Assembly (NCBI GenBank): GCA_039619475.1
Contig: CM077116.1
Span: 23,819,191 to 23,883,190, forward strand
Reading direction: 5' to 3'
Length of the DNA stretch: 64,000 bases
Source: Icerya purchasi
Taxonomy: Eukaryota; Arthropoda; Insecta; Hemiptera; Monophlebidae
Below are positions 11,401 to 24,000 of the stretch, one piece after another (position 1 is the stretch's first letter; each line of letters begins with the position of its first letter). The notes under the pieces are model-generated. The model was not told the DNA's origin, did no database searches, and saw only the letters and a program-made list of their open reading frames with translations. A program made the translations under genes and the position numbers.

Positions 11401-12224
11401 AAAATACTATTGGAATATACAATATGTTTTTAAAAAATTGTATTATGTACGGTTAATACATGCTTATATTATGTTAATCGAGAGAGCATTACGGTACTAT
11501 TTTCTTCCTTTTAATCTCCGTATTAGGTGCCAATTTTCAGCTTCATAGAGCTAGTAGTTGCAATCATAAGTTAATAAATACTGTGACTTTCAAATATTTC
11601 CATATTTTCGCTTTTATATATATAGATATCGCAGTGGAAAAAACTTACTGTTTTTTAATTTTTACGATGAATTTTTTATATCGGCGAGGGTACAACTTTT
11701 AATGTTATTTACTTACGGTTACTTCAATTTCTTTATTCTGTAAATTAATTATTAACCACTATTGATTCATGTTTCAGTTTACATGAAGAACCTTTTAAAG
11801 ATTTTGATTCCTTTGTTTTAAATATTTTCATTAATTCATAGTTTATCTTTCTATATATGAAAATAATTTCTCCATCTTATTATGTTTTCTTTTTCTTTTT
11901 TTTTCCGATTTTATTTTGTAACATAGAAATTGTAAAATATTTCAATATTAATCAAATACTAGTAATAATTAAAATGTAAATACTTGAATAGCACCTTTGA
12001 TAGTTTAAGAGAAACAACGCTGCATAAGTGTAATCGAAATAATCATAGAATACAAAATGATCTGCAGTCCATAGCAAGCAGACCTGTTTGCGAACTGTGC
12101 ATATATAGTATGATTAGATGGACAGAGTAGAAGAGTCGACTGCGAAAGCGTCTCAGGAAAAAACAGAGAGAGAAGATGAAAAAATCGTTTCATACTTCTT
12201 CGAGTAATATATATATATATTTAT
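8463..12224. other. Intergenic DNA, no gene recognised
   Basis: Long AT-rich stretch between the BRMS1-like gene and the LINE at 12225. Notable only for a C/G patch at 8490-8520, an A-tract at 11390-11403 and a less AT-rich patch at 12005-12190. The short open frames show no domain. No repeat ends could be paired. Confidence 0.5.
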
Positions 12225-12225
12225 A

Positions 12226-12257
<32 letters not shown>

Positions 12258-12296
12258 ACAGACACTCCTATCCGAGTTAGTCTTACGCATTTCATA

Positions 12297-13646
12297 CTAG
12301 GAGTGTGTTCTCATGTGCGAGACCAGTCCTATTCTTGCTCTGCAGACAAGCCCGCAAATGGTACATGTTGCTGGTGTTTGTACCGATCTTAAACGTGACC
12401 TTATCGCATTTTTTCTATTCTCCAGAATTATATCAAGCTTATCTGTACATAAATCTCTCCAATGTTTTCTTTCTGCAGCTAAGGCTTCCCAATTGTTTCC
12501 AGTCTGGGAAAATTTCATCAATTCTGTGATTTGGTCTTTAAATCGTCTTGGAGGTCTTGCTTTCTTCCTTTTACCAGTAACAAGTTCTCCATATAATATC
12601 TGTTTGGGCATCCTTGTATTTTCCATACGTACAATGTGTCCTACCCAGTGTAGCTGTGTATTGTAGATCATTTGTTCTATAGGCACACAATTTGCACGTC
12701 GCAATACTTCTGTATTAGAAACAAAACTCGTCCAGTGAATACGCAGTATACGTCGTAATAAGCATTGTTGAAATTGCTCAAGTATCTTTATATGCCTTCT
12801 GTACATCGTCCAGGTTTCACATCCATAGAGTAAAGTAGGGATTATTACTGCTTGATATACCGTAAGTTTTGCGCCCAAAAATAGATCCTTATTATTAAAG
12901 ATTCGTTTTCCGAGCATGGACATCGCTGCAGAAGCTTTGCTGCATCTGTACTTAATTTCTATATCCAAAAGCCCTGATTCAGTTATCATAGTTCCAAGGT
13001 ACGGAAAAATTTTAACCGCTTCGATATCTGTTCCCTGTGTCTGAACAGGTATTGCACAGGTTGTATTTTTTCTTATTGTCTGCACTAGAACCTTAGTCTT
13101 TTCGATATTAACGTCTAATCCTAATGTTTTGTAAGCAGAGTTAAAGCATATAAATAAAGCTTGTAATTTATCCATGGTGTGAGCTAATATTACACAGTCA
13201 TCAGCGTAATGCAAGTCTGATATATAAACTGTGTGGCACTTCGATTTGAATTTTAATCGCTGTAATCTCGCAAGACCTCCATAAAATCGATACCGTATCC
13301 CGATGCCACTCTCCTGTAGTTGCTTATCTATAATTTGCATGAAGGCAACTGTGAAACAGATAAATAATGTCGGCACTAATGAACAGCCTTGACGTACACC
13401 TGTTTTAACTTTGAAATTCGATGTGTACTTTCTTGCACTGAGTACTCGGCAGGTATCATTGGAGTAGAATAAAGAAATTGTATTCACCAGTTTAGTTGGG
13501 CACCCCAGTTTTCTAAGTATTTCCCATAAGACTTCTCTATTAATCGAATCGAACGCTCTGGTGATATCAATGAACGCAAGATATAAGTCCTGATACTGTT
13601 CAATACATTTCTCTTGAATCTGCCGTAGTATAAAGATCATATTCAC
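12297..13646 (-). pseudogene. LINE reverse transcriptase palm/thumb plus C2H2 zinc finger
   Basis: A 449-residue open stretch, the longest in the window. It has FIDITRAFDSINREVLW (first catalytic Asp), GVRQGCSLVPTLF, LHYADDCVILAH (YADD active site), a thumb region with LLYGCETWTMYRRH and LHWVGHIVRM, and a final C2H2 finger, CTICGLVCRARIGLVSHMRT, just before the stop. The finger probably binds nucleic acid during target-primed reverse transcription (inference). The true protein would start far upstream; the reading frame is cut off at 13646 by a frameshift. Confidence 0.88.
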
Positions 13647-14094
13647 TGTTCCTCTTGCTTGTCGGAATCCCGTTTGCTTATCAGGTGTAATATTCTTTAT
13701 TGTTATTAACTTTGTTGACTAAAATTTTTCCTAGAATTTTTCCAATAGTAACTGTTAATGCAATTCCCTGGGAATTTGAGCAATTTGTTTTAGCACCTTT
13801 TTTCTTATAAATATTTACGATAATCGAACGTCTAAAGTCATCTGGTATTCGTTCCGATACCCATATTTTTTGAATTAGCTTATGGACCAACATATCAAGC
13901 GAGGCACCACCGTATTTGTACAGTTCGGCTGGTATGCCATCCTCCCCGGCAGCTGTATTGTTCCTCAGTTCTTTAATCGCTTGTTTTACTTCTTCAATTT
14001 TGGGAAGGTCACCTGCATCTAGCTTCTCAGGATATTCAGGAAGCTCATTAATAATATTCTAGTCTACAATTGTGTTTCTGTTTAGCAGTTCCTT

Positions 14095-15405
14095 TTAATA
14101 TTCTTTCCAGCGATCACATATTTCATCATTATTTCGTAACAATGTTCCAGTGCTGCTACTGATAGAGCTTAGCATTCTATTTTGGGGGCCGTAAACAGCT
14201 TTTAACTCGGCGTAGAAATTTTTGTAGTCCTTCGAAGCATTATACTTCTGCAGCTTTTCGCAACGATCAAGCCACCACTTATTTTTGAACTCCCTGAATT
14301 TTGTTTGTACATATCTTTTCGTATTTTTGAAATGGTTCAGTGCTGTATGCGAGTCAGGAGCTTTTAAAACTGCTTCGTAAGCTTGCTTTTTGAGATTTAC
14401 CAAATCTTTAATCGCTGCTTGGTGTTCATTGAACCAGTCATAACGTGTGCTCTTTCTCGTACCGCATACACCTTTGCCAACTGTAAGCATCAGCTGCTTT
14501 AAGGAATTCCAAGAATCTTCAATATCTTCGTTTCCTATATCCAATCCATTGGATTCGATATATTCTTGCATCTTTCTAGCGAATTCATTACGCTTCTGCT
14601 TATCGTTTAAAGTTTGGGTATTAATATTTGACAATTTATTTTTTACGGGACGGTGTGTAATACGGGATCCCAGTTTCATTTTAGAGATAACCAGTCTATG
14701 ATCGGTCCAACATTCTGCACCACGGTACACTCTGGTAATCAAGACATCAGAAATATCCCGTTGTCGTACAATAATGTAATCCAATAGATGCCAGTGCTTG
14801 GATCGCGGATGCTGCCACGTTGTTTTGTATTTTTCTTTCATTCTAAACAGCGTATTTGTAATGACGAGCCCATGTTCAACACAGAACTGCAGAAGCAAGT
14901 GGCCGTTTTTATTTTGGTTACCGACCCCATTCCTATCTAATATTCAATGGTATACCTCATATTCTTTTCCAACTTGAGCATTGAAATCGCCCATCAGTAT
15001 TATCTTATCTCGTTTCGGTATGTTGTTGAACACTTTAGCGAGCTCAGAATAAAATTGCTCCTTATCAGAATTTTTAGCATCTAACGTTGGGACATATGCA
15101 GATATCACAGTAATGTTCTGGTTATTATTTAATCTTAGTCTTAGAGTGATAATTCGTTCGATAATTCCATTTGGCATTTTAATAAGATTTCTAACGAGGT
15201 TATTCTTGACTGTGAAACCTACACCGTGGATTCTAGGTTTTCTGGCCTCTTGTCCTTTCCAGAAGAAGGTGTAGTTGTTCTCTGCGATTGCTCCTTCTTC
15301 TGATATTCTTGTTTCACTGAGGGCTGCTATATCAATATTATACCGGCGCAGTTCATGGTCTACGAGGGCCGTTTTTTTTTTCTGGCGAATGTTTTGCTGT
15401 GCCAT
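14095..15405 (-). pseudogene. LINE apurinic-type endonuclease and linker, interrupted
   Basis: Two in-line pieces, 15405-14944 and 14898-14095, form the exonuclease-endonuclease-phosphatase fold that nicks target DNA. Visible catalytic blocks are ALSETRIS, VISAYVP, LMGDFNAQVG (Asp/Asn pair) and CWTDHRLVISK (terminal Asp-His). A TGA replaces the expected Trp between the pieces. The linker to the RT contains QAAIKDLVNLKKQAYEA and WLDRCEKLQKYN, typical of this LINE type. Confidence 0.85.
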
Positions 15406-15455
15406 CCAATAAACTTCTTACATTCCAAGTAGCTGTTCGTATAGGGCGATGTTTA

Positions 15456-16540
15456 GATTTATATTTATATTTATTTCTTGTATTAAATCGACCGCTCTAT
15501 GGGAGCCCTCCAGGCGCGGTACCCTGGACAGGTTTATTCAAGACGGATCATATTTAAGCCACCTTTTCTAGGCTCTTTCCCTGACGTGGGGCAAGCAGGG
15601 CGATCCCTAAATAGGGCTGCTTGGACACAGAAACTGCTGCTAGAAAGGCTTGCCGTCCTATCTACAGGACATTAACGACCAGAGGATTCTGCCGCCTGGA
15701 TGTAGAGCTACGACTAAGAACTTCCAGTGAATCCGCACCTATTCCCGTCACCGCGCTCTCTCGCTACAGGACTTTAATCACATAAGAGAAAGGAAAACTA
15801 TGGGAAAGAAGGTAAAGGTAATCAAAGTGAGAAAATTTTAGGAAGTTCAATGAGAAGGTTTTTAGGACGATTTTAGGAAGATTTTGGATGAAATGCATAG
15901 TCTGCGCGGGAATTTGATAATGTGGAGATGGGTGCACAACCATAACCACATCCAGCACCAAACACACCAGAATCCGATGGCATCCATAAGGAAGACGACC
16001 GGTGGAAATGCATGGCTCACGCTGCTCGAGAGGAAGGAATAGGACTTGAGGGTTATGGGGGAAAGAACATTCGGTAGTTTTGGAAATAGAAGAAGGAAAA
16101 GGGAAGAAGGAACACCCCCGCATTTGCTCAAGATGCTAATGGGAGAGTGGTTTATTTTTGGAGTATTTATTCTCCTAGGACAGTTGCACAGCAATGCTAA
16201 AGAGTCTGTCCTACCTTTTGCTATTAGTGAGATAGCGGGGCGAGACTTATGACAGTCTCGGCTCGCCAGGACTAGGGCATTCGACGGATACTGTTGAAGT
16301 TTTAGTAGACCAGTCCCTGCATGGTCTCTCTACATCCTCCAGCCCTATATGTCCTGTCGCTACTGGAATCGTCTGCAAATGAGACTTTATACCAGTAGTC
16401 GCTCTTTAGTCCGCGACTGCTTATTTGTCCAGTTGAGCGTTCTGGACTTATTCGCAGCTAGCCTCTATATTTGGAGGTCATTCCACAATCCGCAGCCTGT
16501 GGACACGCCCCATTCCGGTTAGAGCTCCGGCTCCCAGAAG
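15456..16540 (-). other. GC-richer leader upstream of the LINE endonuclease
   Basis: About 1.1 kb that is clearly richer in G+C than its surroundings, directly 5' of the LINE coding region on the minus strand and ending at a TA repeat. It is probably the LINE 5' UTR or a first ORF that has decayed. Open minus-strand frames at 15764-16194 show no domain. No promoter could be defined. Confidence 0.4.
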
Positions 16541-16548
16541 GTACGGGG

Positions 16549-16550
<2 letters not shown>

Positions 16551-16604
<54 letters not shown>
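16551..16604. repeat. (TA)27 microsatellite
   Basis: Uninterrupted TA dinucleotide repeat of 54 bp following a G-run. Confidence 0.97.
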
Positions 16605-16609
<5 letters not shown>

Positions 16610-16629
16610 AGTTTGTGGAGACATATTAG

Positions 16630-17982
16630 CAGTGGCGTAGCTGAAACCTTGGAGACCCACCCGCGAAAATCTCAATGGGGTCCCCTTAAGGACATCAAAT
16701 AATCACTTTTCCCTTTATTTTTATCTATTATCATTTTTTTAGTTAAAAACAAAAGCAAATTAAATAAATAAATACATAAATCAACACGTAAATTATATTC
16801 GATAGAGATAATTTATTTGAAATATAATTTTGTATTAAATTTATTAATAAATGAAGTTTGTAAAACTTTATGGAGGTAAATAATTATGAAAGTTACAAAA
16901 GTTTTAAACGGATTATATTGATGTAAATAAAAATAATTTTATTTTTATCCACAACTCTTACATCAGAAATTATTTAAATTAAAATATTGTTACGGTAACG
17001 TTGTGAACGTTTTGCATTTTTTGTCGCGAACTCGTCGATGAGTTCATCAATATTGAGCTTTTTAGCTTTTTTAAATTCAATCGATAGCTACACCAGTCAA
17101 TCGAACTTGTGTCATTGTACTACACAAACATTTTTTTATTACTTTTCAGTTTAGAGAACGATCTTTTTGCCTCGCTATTGTAACTGGCAATGTTAAAGAT
17201 AATTTTATAGCTATTAGCACATCAGGAATATTACTCAAAAATGATGAGTGATTTTTTATTATGTATTTAAAAAGGCGGTCACTAATGGACATATTTTCTA
17301 ATATATTTTTGTGAATTAAATTTCGAAGTGACAAAAGCTGATGTATAAAATTGGGATGATAATTCAGAAAGTAAAAGTTTATTAGCTCTTATGATGCTTC
17401 AATCAACTCATCATCTTTCATCGTTTGGAGATTGACTGGGAAAAGACAGCGAAAACGCTGGCTTACTGATCTTCAAATCGATTGCTTAATTGTGGAATAA
17501 TTATGTCAATGTGAGCATTGAAGACTTGTATTTTATGTTGAGTGTTTTGAATTCATAATTATTTCATGAGCTGATAGTTCATCAAAGGTTTTCGTTCGTT
17601 TTGGTCTTTTTGCTTGAAATTATGTGTATATTCCTAAACTTTCAGATAAAACTGAATCTTCTTGAATGACGCCTTCAAAATTATTCCTTAATCCTTGAAC
17701 ATTTTCAAGTGCTGTTTTCAATAACTCCGTAGCGTACAGTGAATTAATATTATTTGACTGCAGTTGTTTTGACACTAAATTTATCATCTCTAATAACTTG
17801 CATTACATGACTAAAAAAATAATAAATTGAAATTTATTTATATGTTTACACATTCACATACAGTTAGACCCATCCATACTCATATATATTCGCAGCACCA
17901 GCTTAAAATAAAACTGTCAATTTTTTTAGACTGAGCGGGCCCCCCGCGCCGCGAGGTCTGCGGACCTTCAGCTACGCCACTG
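16630..17982 (-). mobile_element. hAT DNA transposon with terminal inverted repeats and target duplication
   Basis: The ends are CAGTGGCGTAGCTGAA at 16630 and its inverse TTCAGCTACGCCACTG ending at 17982, the classical hAT terminus. It is flanked by CATATTAG (16622-16629) and CTTATTAG (17983-17990), an 8-bp duplication with one difference. Inside, the minus strand retains the C-terminal dimerisation region of an hAT transposase (PDVLIAIKLSLTLPVTIA at about 17215-17160, then a VRLTGVAID block near 17100), matching the LPVSVASGERSFS region of ZMYM1-type hATs. Much of the catalytic domain is missing or scrambled. Total 1353 bp. Confidence 0.9.
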
Positions 17983-18026
17983 CTTATTAGTAGCTTAGAT
18001 TGTCTATTGGTCGGTGTTGTATCTAG

Positions 18027-20146
18027 GTGGTGTTGACTGCATGTGTACTACTAAATATTTTTAATTATATTTTAACTACTAATCACATTCTGCGGGAATG
18101 GAAGAAATTTAAGATCTCCACTCTTTTGAAATCCAGTAAACCAACCCACCTGTTTTCTTCATATAGACCCCCATTACCCTTACGTCATGTATTCCCAAGA
18201 CGTTTGAAAGAATCCTGAATAACAGATTCTCCTGGTGGACCGAGTACAACATCATCTTTCCAAATAACTTACTTGGTTTTCATCACGGAATAAGCAATTT
18301 ATACTGTGTAACCGAATTGTTGGCTAACATTTATCAGTCTTACATCCAGAAGGAATATCTAATCGCGTGCTTCATTGATATTAAGGGGGCATTTGATAAT
18401 GTTCGATTGGACATTTTATCTAACATACTAGTGGAATTAGGCATATCTGGTTACTTTGTTAACCTAATACACAGTTTATTTTTGGAGAAAACGTTTTGTT
18501 TCCAACATCCCACACAAGGACCAGTTGACAGAACCGTCCACACTGGTTTATGTCAGAAATCAGTGTTAAGCCTGCTGCTATTAAACTTGTATATCTTAAA
18601 AATCCTTAATTTAGTATTTACACTTAACGGTTTTCTATTATCTTATGCTGACGAGGTCCTTTGTAATGCCAATTGAAGTAGCGATCCTTGCACAATGAAT
18701 AAGTTATATAAAGCATACTATCGCAATATTCTAAACTGTGGTTGTTACTTCTTTCATAACTCCTCAACAGCCAGTCGTAACAAATTAGGGAGGATACAGA
18801 ACTCATGCTTACGACGCATAATCGGTGCTTGCTTACCTACTTCTGTTGCTGCTTTGGAAGCTGAAACCAATATCCCTCCTCTCTCTGTAAGATTATCGCA
18901 CTTAGCAGATAGGTTTCTTATGAAATACCGTCCTCCAGACAACTTCAATTTACTTAAATATTATTTGGACGTTAAAGGCAAATGGAAATTTAAGGCCTCC
19001 AAAATGCCTCTATTATCTTTAAATGCTGCTAGGCTTCAGCGATATTCTTCTATTATCATACCGTCTTATCCTTCGTTGATCTTCAAATACCCATACTCAC
19101 ACAAATGCTTTAATTACAGGTAGATTTGGATTCTTTTCAGTTCATTAATAGACACGGCGCTAGCAGAGTATTCAATGCAATAATTTCAGACCATTGGCCG
19201 AACTTCTAACCGGGTTTTACTGATGATTTTAAATCTTTGAATTCTGCAGATGTTGCTATTTTTTTTTATACCATGTCTTAATTTAACCAAAAAATTCTCT
19301 CTTCCCTGTTTCACATCTGTGTTTAGCGCTGAATATGTTGCAATTTTCAAGGCTTTGTTCTTTTTAAATTCACATAACTTCTCTGAAAATATCATTATCT
19401 TGTCCGATTCTATAAGCTGTTTATCAGCTTTGAAACCCTTATCATTCAACACAAAATCCCACCCATACCTCTATAAAATCATAGTAGTGTTCCTTGCTGA
19501 ATCTGGCGTAGATATTAACTTTGTTTGGATACTAGGACATGCGGATATCTATGGTAACGAAGTGGCAGATATAGCTGCCAAAGTTGCATGGACGACCGGT
19601 TATTTAGTTCCACATTTTCCTAACAGAGACCTGTTTGAGTGTATTAGATATCCTCATAAAGAATATTGGGAAACTACATGGGCAAATTCATTTTGCGCCC
19701 AACAGTACAAAAGGGTTCAACTCAATATCCCTAACGTTTTTTCGTTTAACTACATTACGACTGTTTCAATGAATATCAAATCGTTCATTTTTATCTTATG
19801 ACGCCTCCGGCTTCCTGTTTTTTTGTACAACATGGGCTTAATCTCTTCTTCCTATTGCCGACATCCACTTGACTCGGACAAAGTGGCAGACGCTGATCAT
19901 CTCATCTTCGAATGTAATTTACACACGGCGCAGAGAATTAATTTTGTATAACTGGATAATTCATTTCCAGATCCCTCTGTCATGTAGTTTTAATGCTCTC
20001 CTGGCCACCGGTAGTGCTGCAATATACAAGTTATTATTTAATTATATAGTTCAATACAATATTACTTCGTAGCATTAGTCAATTAATTAATTATATCACA
20101 CTGTCGACGGGTTGAATTTTCAATGTGCAAAAAAAAAAAAAAAAAA
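18027..20146 (+). mobile_element. LINE with RNase H (I/R1-like), 5'-truncated and internally deleted
   Basis: Plus-strand blocks in order: RT entry SSYRP at about 18160-18200; 18317-18676 with CFIDIKGAFDNVRLDIL and LLSYADEVL (YADD decayed to YADE); a deletion; the C-terminal RT region 18695-19123 with NKLGRIQNSCLRRIIGA; an RNase H domain 19250-19801 with ILSDSISCLSAL and FVWILGHADIYGNEVADIAA; then a DADHLIFEC block near 19885. The 3' end carries an A-tail at 20129-20146 after the motif GACGGGTTGAATTTTCAATG. The RNase H places it among I/R1/Loa-type LINEs (family knowledge). Confidence 0.85.
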
Positions 20147-20865
20147 CTGCATGCGTGTCGGTTAGAAAGAGACGAAACGTTGTTTCGGGATCTTTTGGCA
20201 AGACATTTCCACTTGTGGAGTAGCATGAAACTCCCCTGCTGTATCTGTATATTTCTATGAATTAAACTTTGATTACATAATATGCAGACTAGAACTGCAG
20301 ATGAACTGTGTCATGAATGGATAACATTTTCAAAAAAGTTAATATTTCATACATTATTTATTTATCTAATTAACTAAAAATGTGTCAAAAAAAAAGAAAT
20401 AATTTCTTTAATTGCATTCTTTCAGATAATTTTCTTTTTTTTTTCTGCATTTGTCACGGCTGTTATCAAAGCAGTACCTGCAAAAATGTATTTAATATTT
20501 ATTCGTTTCGATCGCAAATTAAATTATATAACTGTAAAATAAAAATTGAACATTAAAAATAAGTAAAGATCGCTAGTAATGTACAATGAAAAATAACTAA
20601 ACAATACTGTTAATAACCAAAATTGCAGAAGAAAATATTTTTAAAATGATTTATTTTGCATTGTAGATTAGTATTTGTAAAAAAAAGTTTGCAATTTTCT
20701 TTTTGTTTGAAAAAAACACAAAAATATCGATTATTGTAATCATTTACGATCAGTTGACAACTCAAAAAAAAAAAAATCGATAATGTTTATATCTATGTTA
20801 GAGATAACCACTATCGTCGGTTGATAATGGAGTTACCAGTTTTTTATAAAATTCGTCATTAGAAA
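20147..20865. other. 5' flank of ERLEC1, presumed promoter and 5' UTR
   Basis: AT-rich DNA between the LINE tail and the ERLEC1 ATG. Two ATCGAT-type motifs (atatcgatt at about 20725, aatcgata at about 20775) resemble half of the DREF-type TATCGATA promoter element of insects, but this is weak. No TATA box can be placed with confidence. Confidence 0.35.
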
Positions 20866-21006
20866 ATGCAGTGTTTAAACTTGATAATTGTTTTAAAAGT
20901 AATAATCTTACAGTTATTGACTACTGGTTGTTCTATAAGTCGTGGCCCTTTCGACGACAATGTACTGTATACTTTTAAATGGCCAGGAAAAATTGAAATT
21001 AACCCG
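20866..21006 (+). CDS. ERLEC1: ERLEC1 exon 1 (signal peptide)
   Basis: Opens with ATG and ends in phase 0 before GTTTGT. Codes residues 1-47: a hydrophobic signal sequence, then [20 protein letters not shown], which matches PFxxExLFxIxWPG at the start of mature ERLEC1. Confidence 0.9.
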
Positions 21007-24000
21007 GTTTGTTTTTATTATTTGTTTACGGCTTACGCATTAAGTTAGCTGTAAATACAGTTTACATACGTTTTAATCGATTGTTTTTAATAGCACAATG
21101 TTTTTTAAAAATAATAATAAGGGAATAAAAGATAAATTGTCTTACATTTTGACTCAAATGATCAAACATTTTACAAAATTAATTTAATTGTTAGCAACCA
21201 GCTAATTTTTACTATTTTTGTTTATAATTTTAATAGGAGTTAACGGAGAACAATATTATAAAAGTTTCATCAAGCGATCATGAAAAGTATACTTGCATAC
21301 TTCCAGATGTTAGTTCACGAAAAGAAGTATGATTTTTTTTTTTTCGTTTCTTTCCGTTCAGATGTATTACATTATATATTCTAGAGTTATATACGTGTAT
21401 ATGTTTAAATAAAAATAATACATTTCAGTTGTAAAAAAGCTATAGTCTATATGTTTAATATGTGTTTCGTATATATAGATAAAGTTAAGTGATTACCATT
21501 AAAATAACTTTCGGATTTTATTACCGAGAAAAGTCTACTTTTTGGTACAACATTCGGATAACTGTAAAGCTCACATATTGACTAGTCATAAAAATTTCGA
21601 AATTCTGAGAAGCGTTACGCAAAATTGTCCATAATGCTATTTGAAAATTTTACAATGTTGATAATATTGCTAGTAGTTCATTTTTTTTTTTTTTTGAATA
21701 TTCTCATTTTTGTTACGTTTGAAAGTATTAACGGCTTAATAGTGTACTGATTGTCAAGCACAGTTAACGATATCGAAAAAGTTTTAAGAAACTTATGACC
21801 ACAGTCATTTGCAGTATGGGATGTTGCAAAATTAAATTTTAGCTATATTTGTAATTGTAAATTGTAATTAGTTAATTCATGTATGATTTTTTATTTGTAT
21901 ATAATTTGTATGTAATTTTAAAAACGACAATGACTAATCCACACGATCACTAACTATTGGTAAAAATAAAAATAAGTAATCACAATTTTGAATTACTTGA
22001 ATGTAATTTTAATGAGATATAAAATTAAAATATTAAACTGAACTTAAATACGAGTAGCAATTTTAGTTTGTACGGTATTTTAAATGTTTAGTTGAATTTT
22101 TAACTTGAAAATAGGTAAATAATTTTTATACATAATGAATATTTTATTTTGAACGATTGGAAGTCCAAAAGTATGTGAGATTACTTTTAAGCAATAGTTT
22201 GTTATAATATAATATTTTCAACAGGACTTGGGATCCTCGTACGTAGGCGGAAGTGGCTTACAGTTGATAGAACCTTTATTTCTTCATTCAGCTTGTGCAT
22301 ATCGGGTATGTTTTACTATTCTGCATTTGCAGTTGAACATCATTTTTTTTTGAAAATATATCTATATTTAATAATATTTACACATTTTCTCGTCAAGCTA
22401 GACGCTTGTCGACGAGTTTTCTTACATCTAAAGATTTCTACACTATACTACTTATATACCATACTTATCCTATTTTGCTATATTTCTAACTTAGCTATAA
22501 TTAATCTATTATTTATTTTATTCCGTCGTTTTTCCTTCCCCTTTTTTTTACGTTTGTTTATCACTATTTCCATACCCTCTTCTCTCATTTAATGCTTATT
22601 ATTGTTCCTATATTTCTCTCTTTCTGTAACCATTCCTTTATTTTTTTTTTTTCACCCCAATTTTTTCCTCTTATAATTTCTTTAGGTATTTTATTTAACA
22701 ACTGCGTTATAACGTATTTGTCTGTTTGTTTCCCCATCCTTGTTTTAGCTAACGGTAGTTTGTACAAATAGTTTTCCCTCAGTCCGTATTATATATTTTT
22801 TCTTTCCTCCAATTCTATTTCCTTATCTGTCATTATGTATTTCCATATCTTTATGAATAAATACATTCCTCTAACGCTCAGTACGTCTTCTTTTTGTATT
22901 ATTTCACTTCCGGTCTCGTTTTTGTGATCTGATATTAATTTCAAGCATTTTATTTGCAGTTTACTTATTTTACCCACGTATGTTTTCCTAGCCATTCCCC
23001 ATTCCTGAATTCCAGATCTGATTCTCGATTAGCGCATGATACACCATTTTTAACCTTTTATTTGTTGCATATTTCTTTAAAGTGTATAATGCTGGTAATG
23101 TTGCCCTAATTTTCTTTGCAATGTTTATCCGTATGTCCGTCCCACCTCAAGTGTTGGTCCACCAATACCTCTAAATATTTATATTGGGTCACTACTTCTA
23201 TTTTCCGGCAGTTTATCTTCTCACATTCATTTCTTTTGTCCCACTCATGTACACATTCGTTTGAGTGCATTATTAAATTTGGACAATATTCATCATACCT
23301 ATCCCTTTTCATACGTAGTACCATTGCTTTAGTTTTTGATACATTAATTTTTAGATTTTTATCATAATACAATTGTTATTTAACAACATTTAAAATCATC
23401 CCATCACATTATTTGTTACAGACAGTTCGCCTAGAAATATTATTTTATCAGTAATTGGTAGTTTTTTTTTTTTATTTATTTATCTGTTTATAAAATAATT
23501 AAATACTCGATTTTGGTTACGTGAGAAAATACAATAATAATAATGATTTATATTCGCATCAAAGTATCGAACAAAATCAGACGTGCTGGATGGTATTAAA
23601 AAAATTACAATTTATACACGGTTTTCTTTAAAAATAACTAGCTGACCCGTGCGAATATTTCGCATAATATCGTAATAATAAACAGCAAATAGTATAATAA
23701 TGTGGAAATAAGTAAAGCAAAGTCTTTATTAATAAATTTACTTTTTTATTTTACAAAACTTCTTTGTAAACAACGTTAGCGGTTATAATGTGATCATCGT
23801 TAACCTTCTAACCGTATGTATCTTTAACACAAACATAAATATCACAAAACTTACGAACTCGTGAAAGAGCAACGTATAATTGCCCATACGAAAAAACTAG
23901 TTCTGGTAAATACAATCCTGACCTTTGAAGCGTCTGACCTTGAGATTTATTAATGGTCATAGCGAAGGCTACTTTTATTGGGAATTGTTTTCTCATCATT

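Larger units (their letters stand above)
12225..15455 (-). mobile_element. Near full-length APE-endonuclease LINE with C-terminal C2H2 finger
   Basis: Read right to left, the element runs: endonuclease start ATWNVRSLLDG (about 15447-15415), a frameshift at the T-run near 15370, then endonuclease 15405-14944 (LSETRIS, GDFNAQVG). A TGA interrupts it at about 14943, then NTLFRMKEKYKTTWQHPRSK and CWTDHRLVISK (to 14690), a linker, RT fingers (13893-13681), and RT palm and thumb (13646-12297). It ends in an (AAT)n tail at 12226-12256. It resembles the arthropod and fish 'craniofacial development protein 2-like' endonuclease/RT elements. The clade name is left open. About four lesions make it a recent but dead copy. 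Confidence 0.9.

Noticed and set aside
12305..12666. Plus-strand open frames opposite the LINE RT
   Set aside because: Shadows of the 449-residue minus-strand RT frame.
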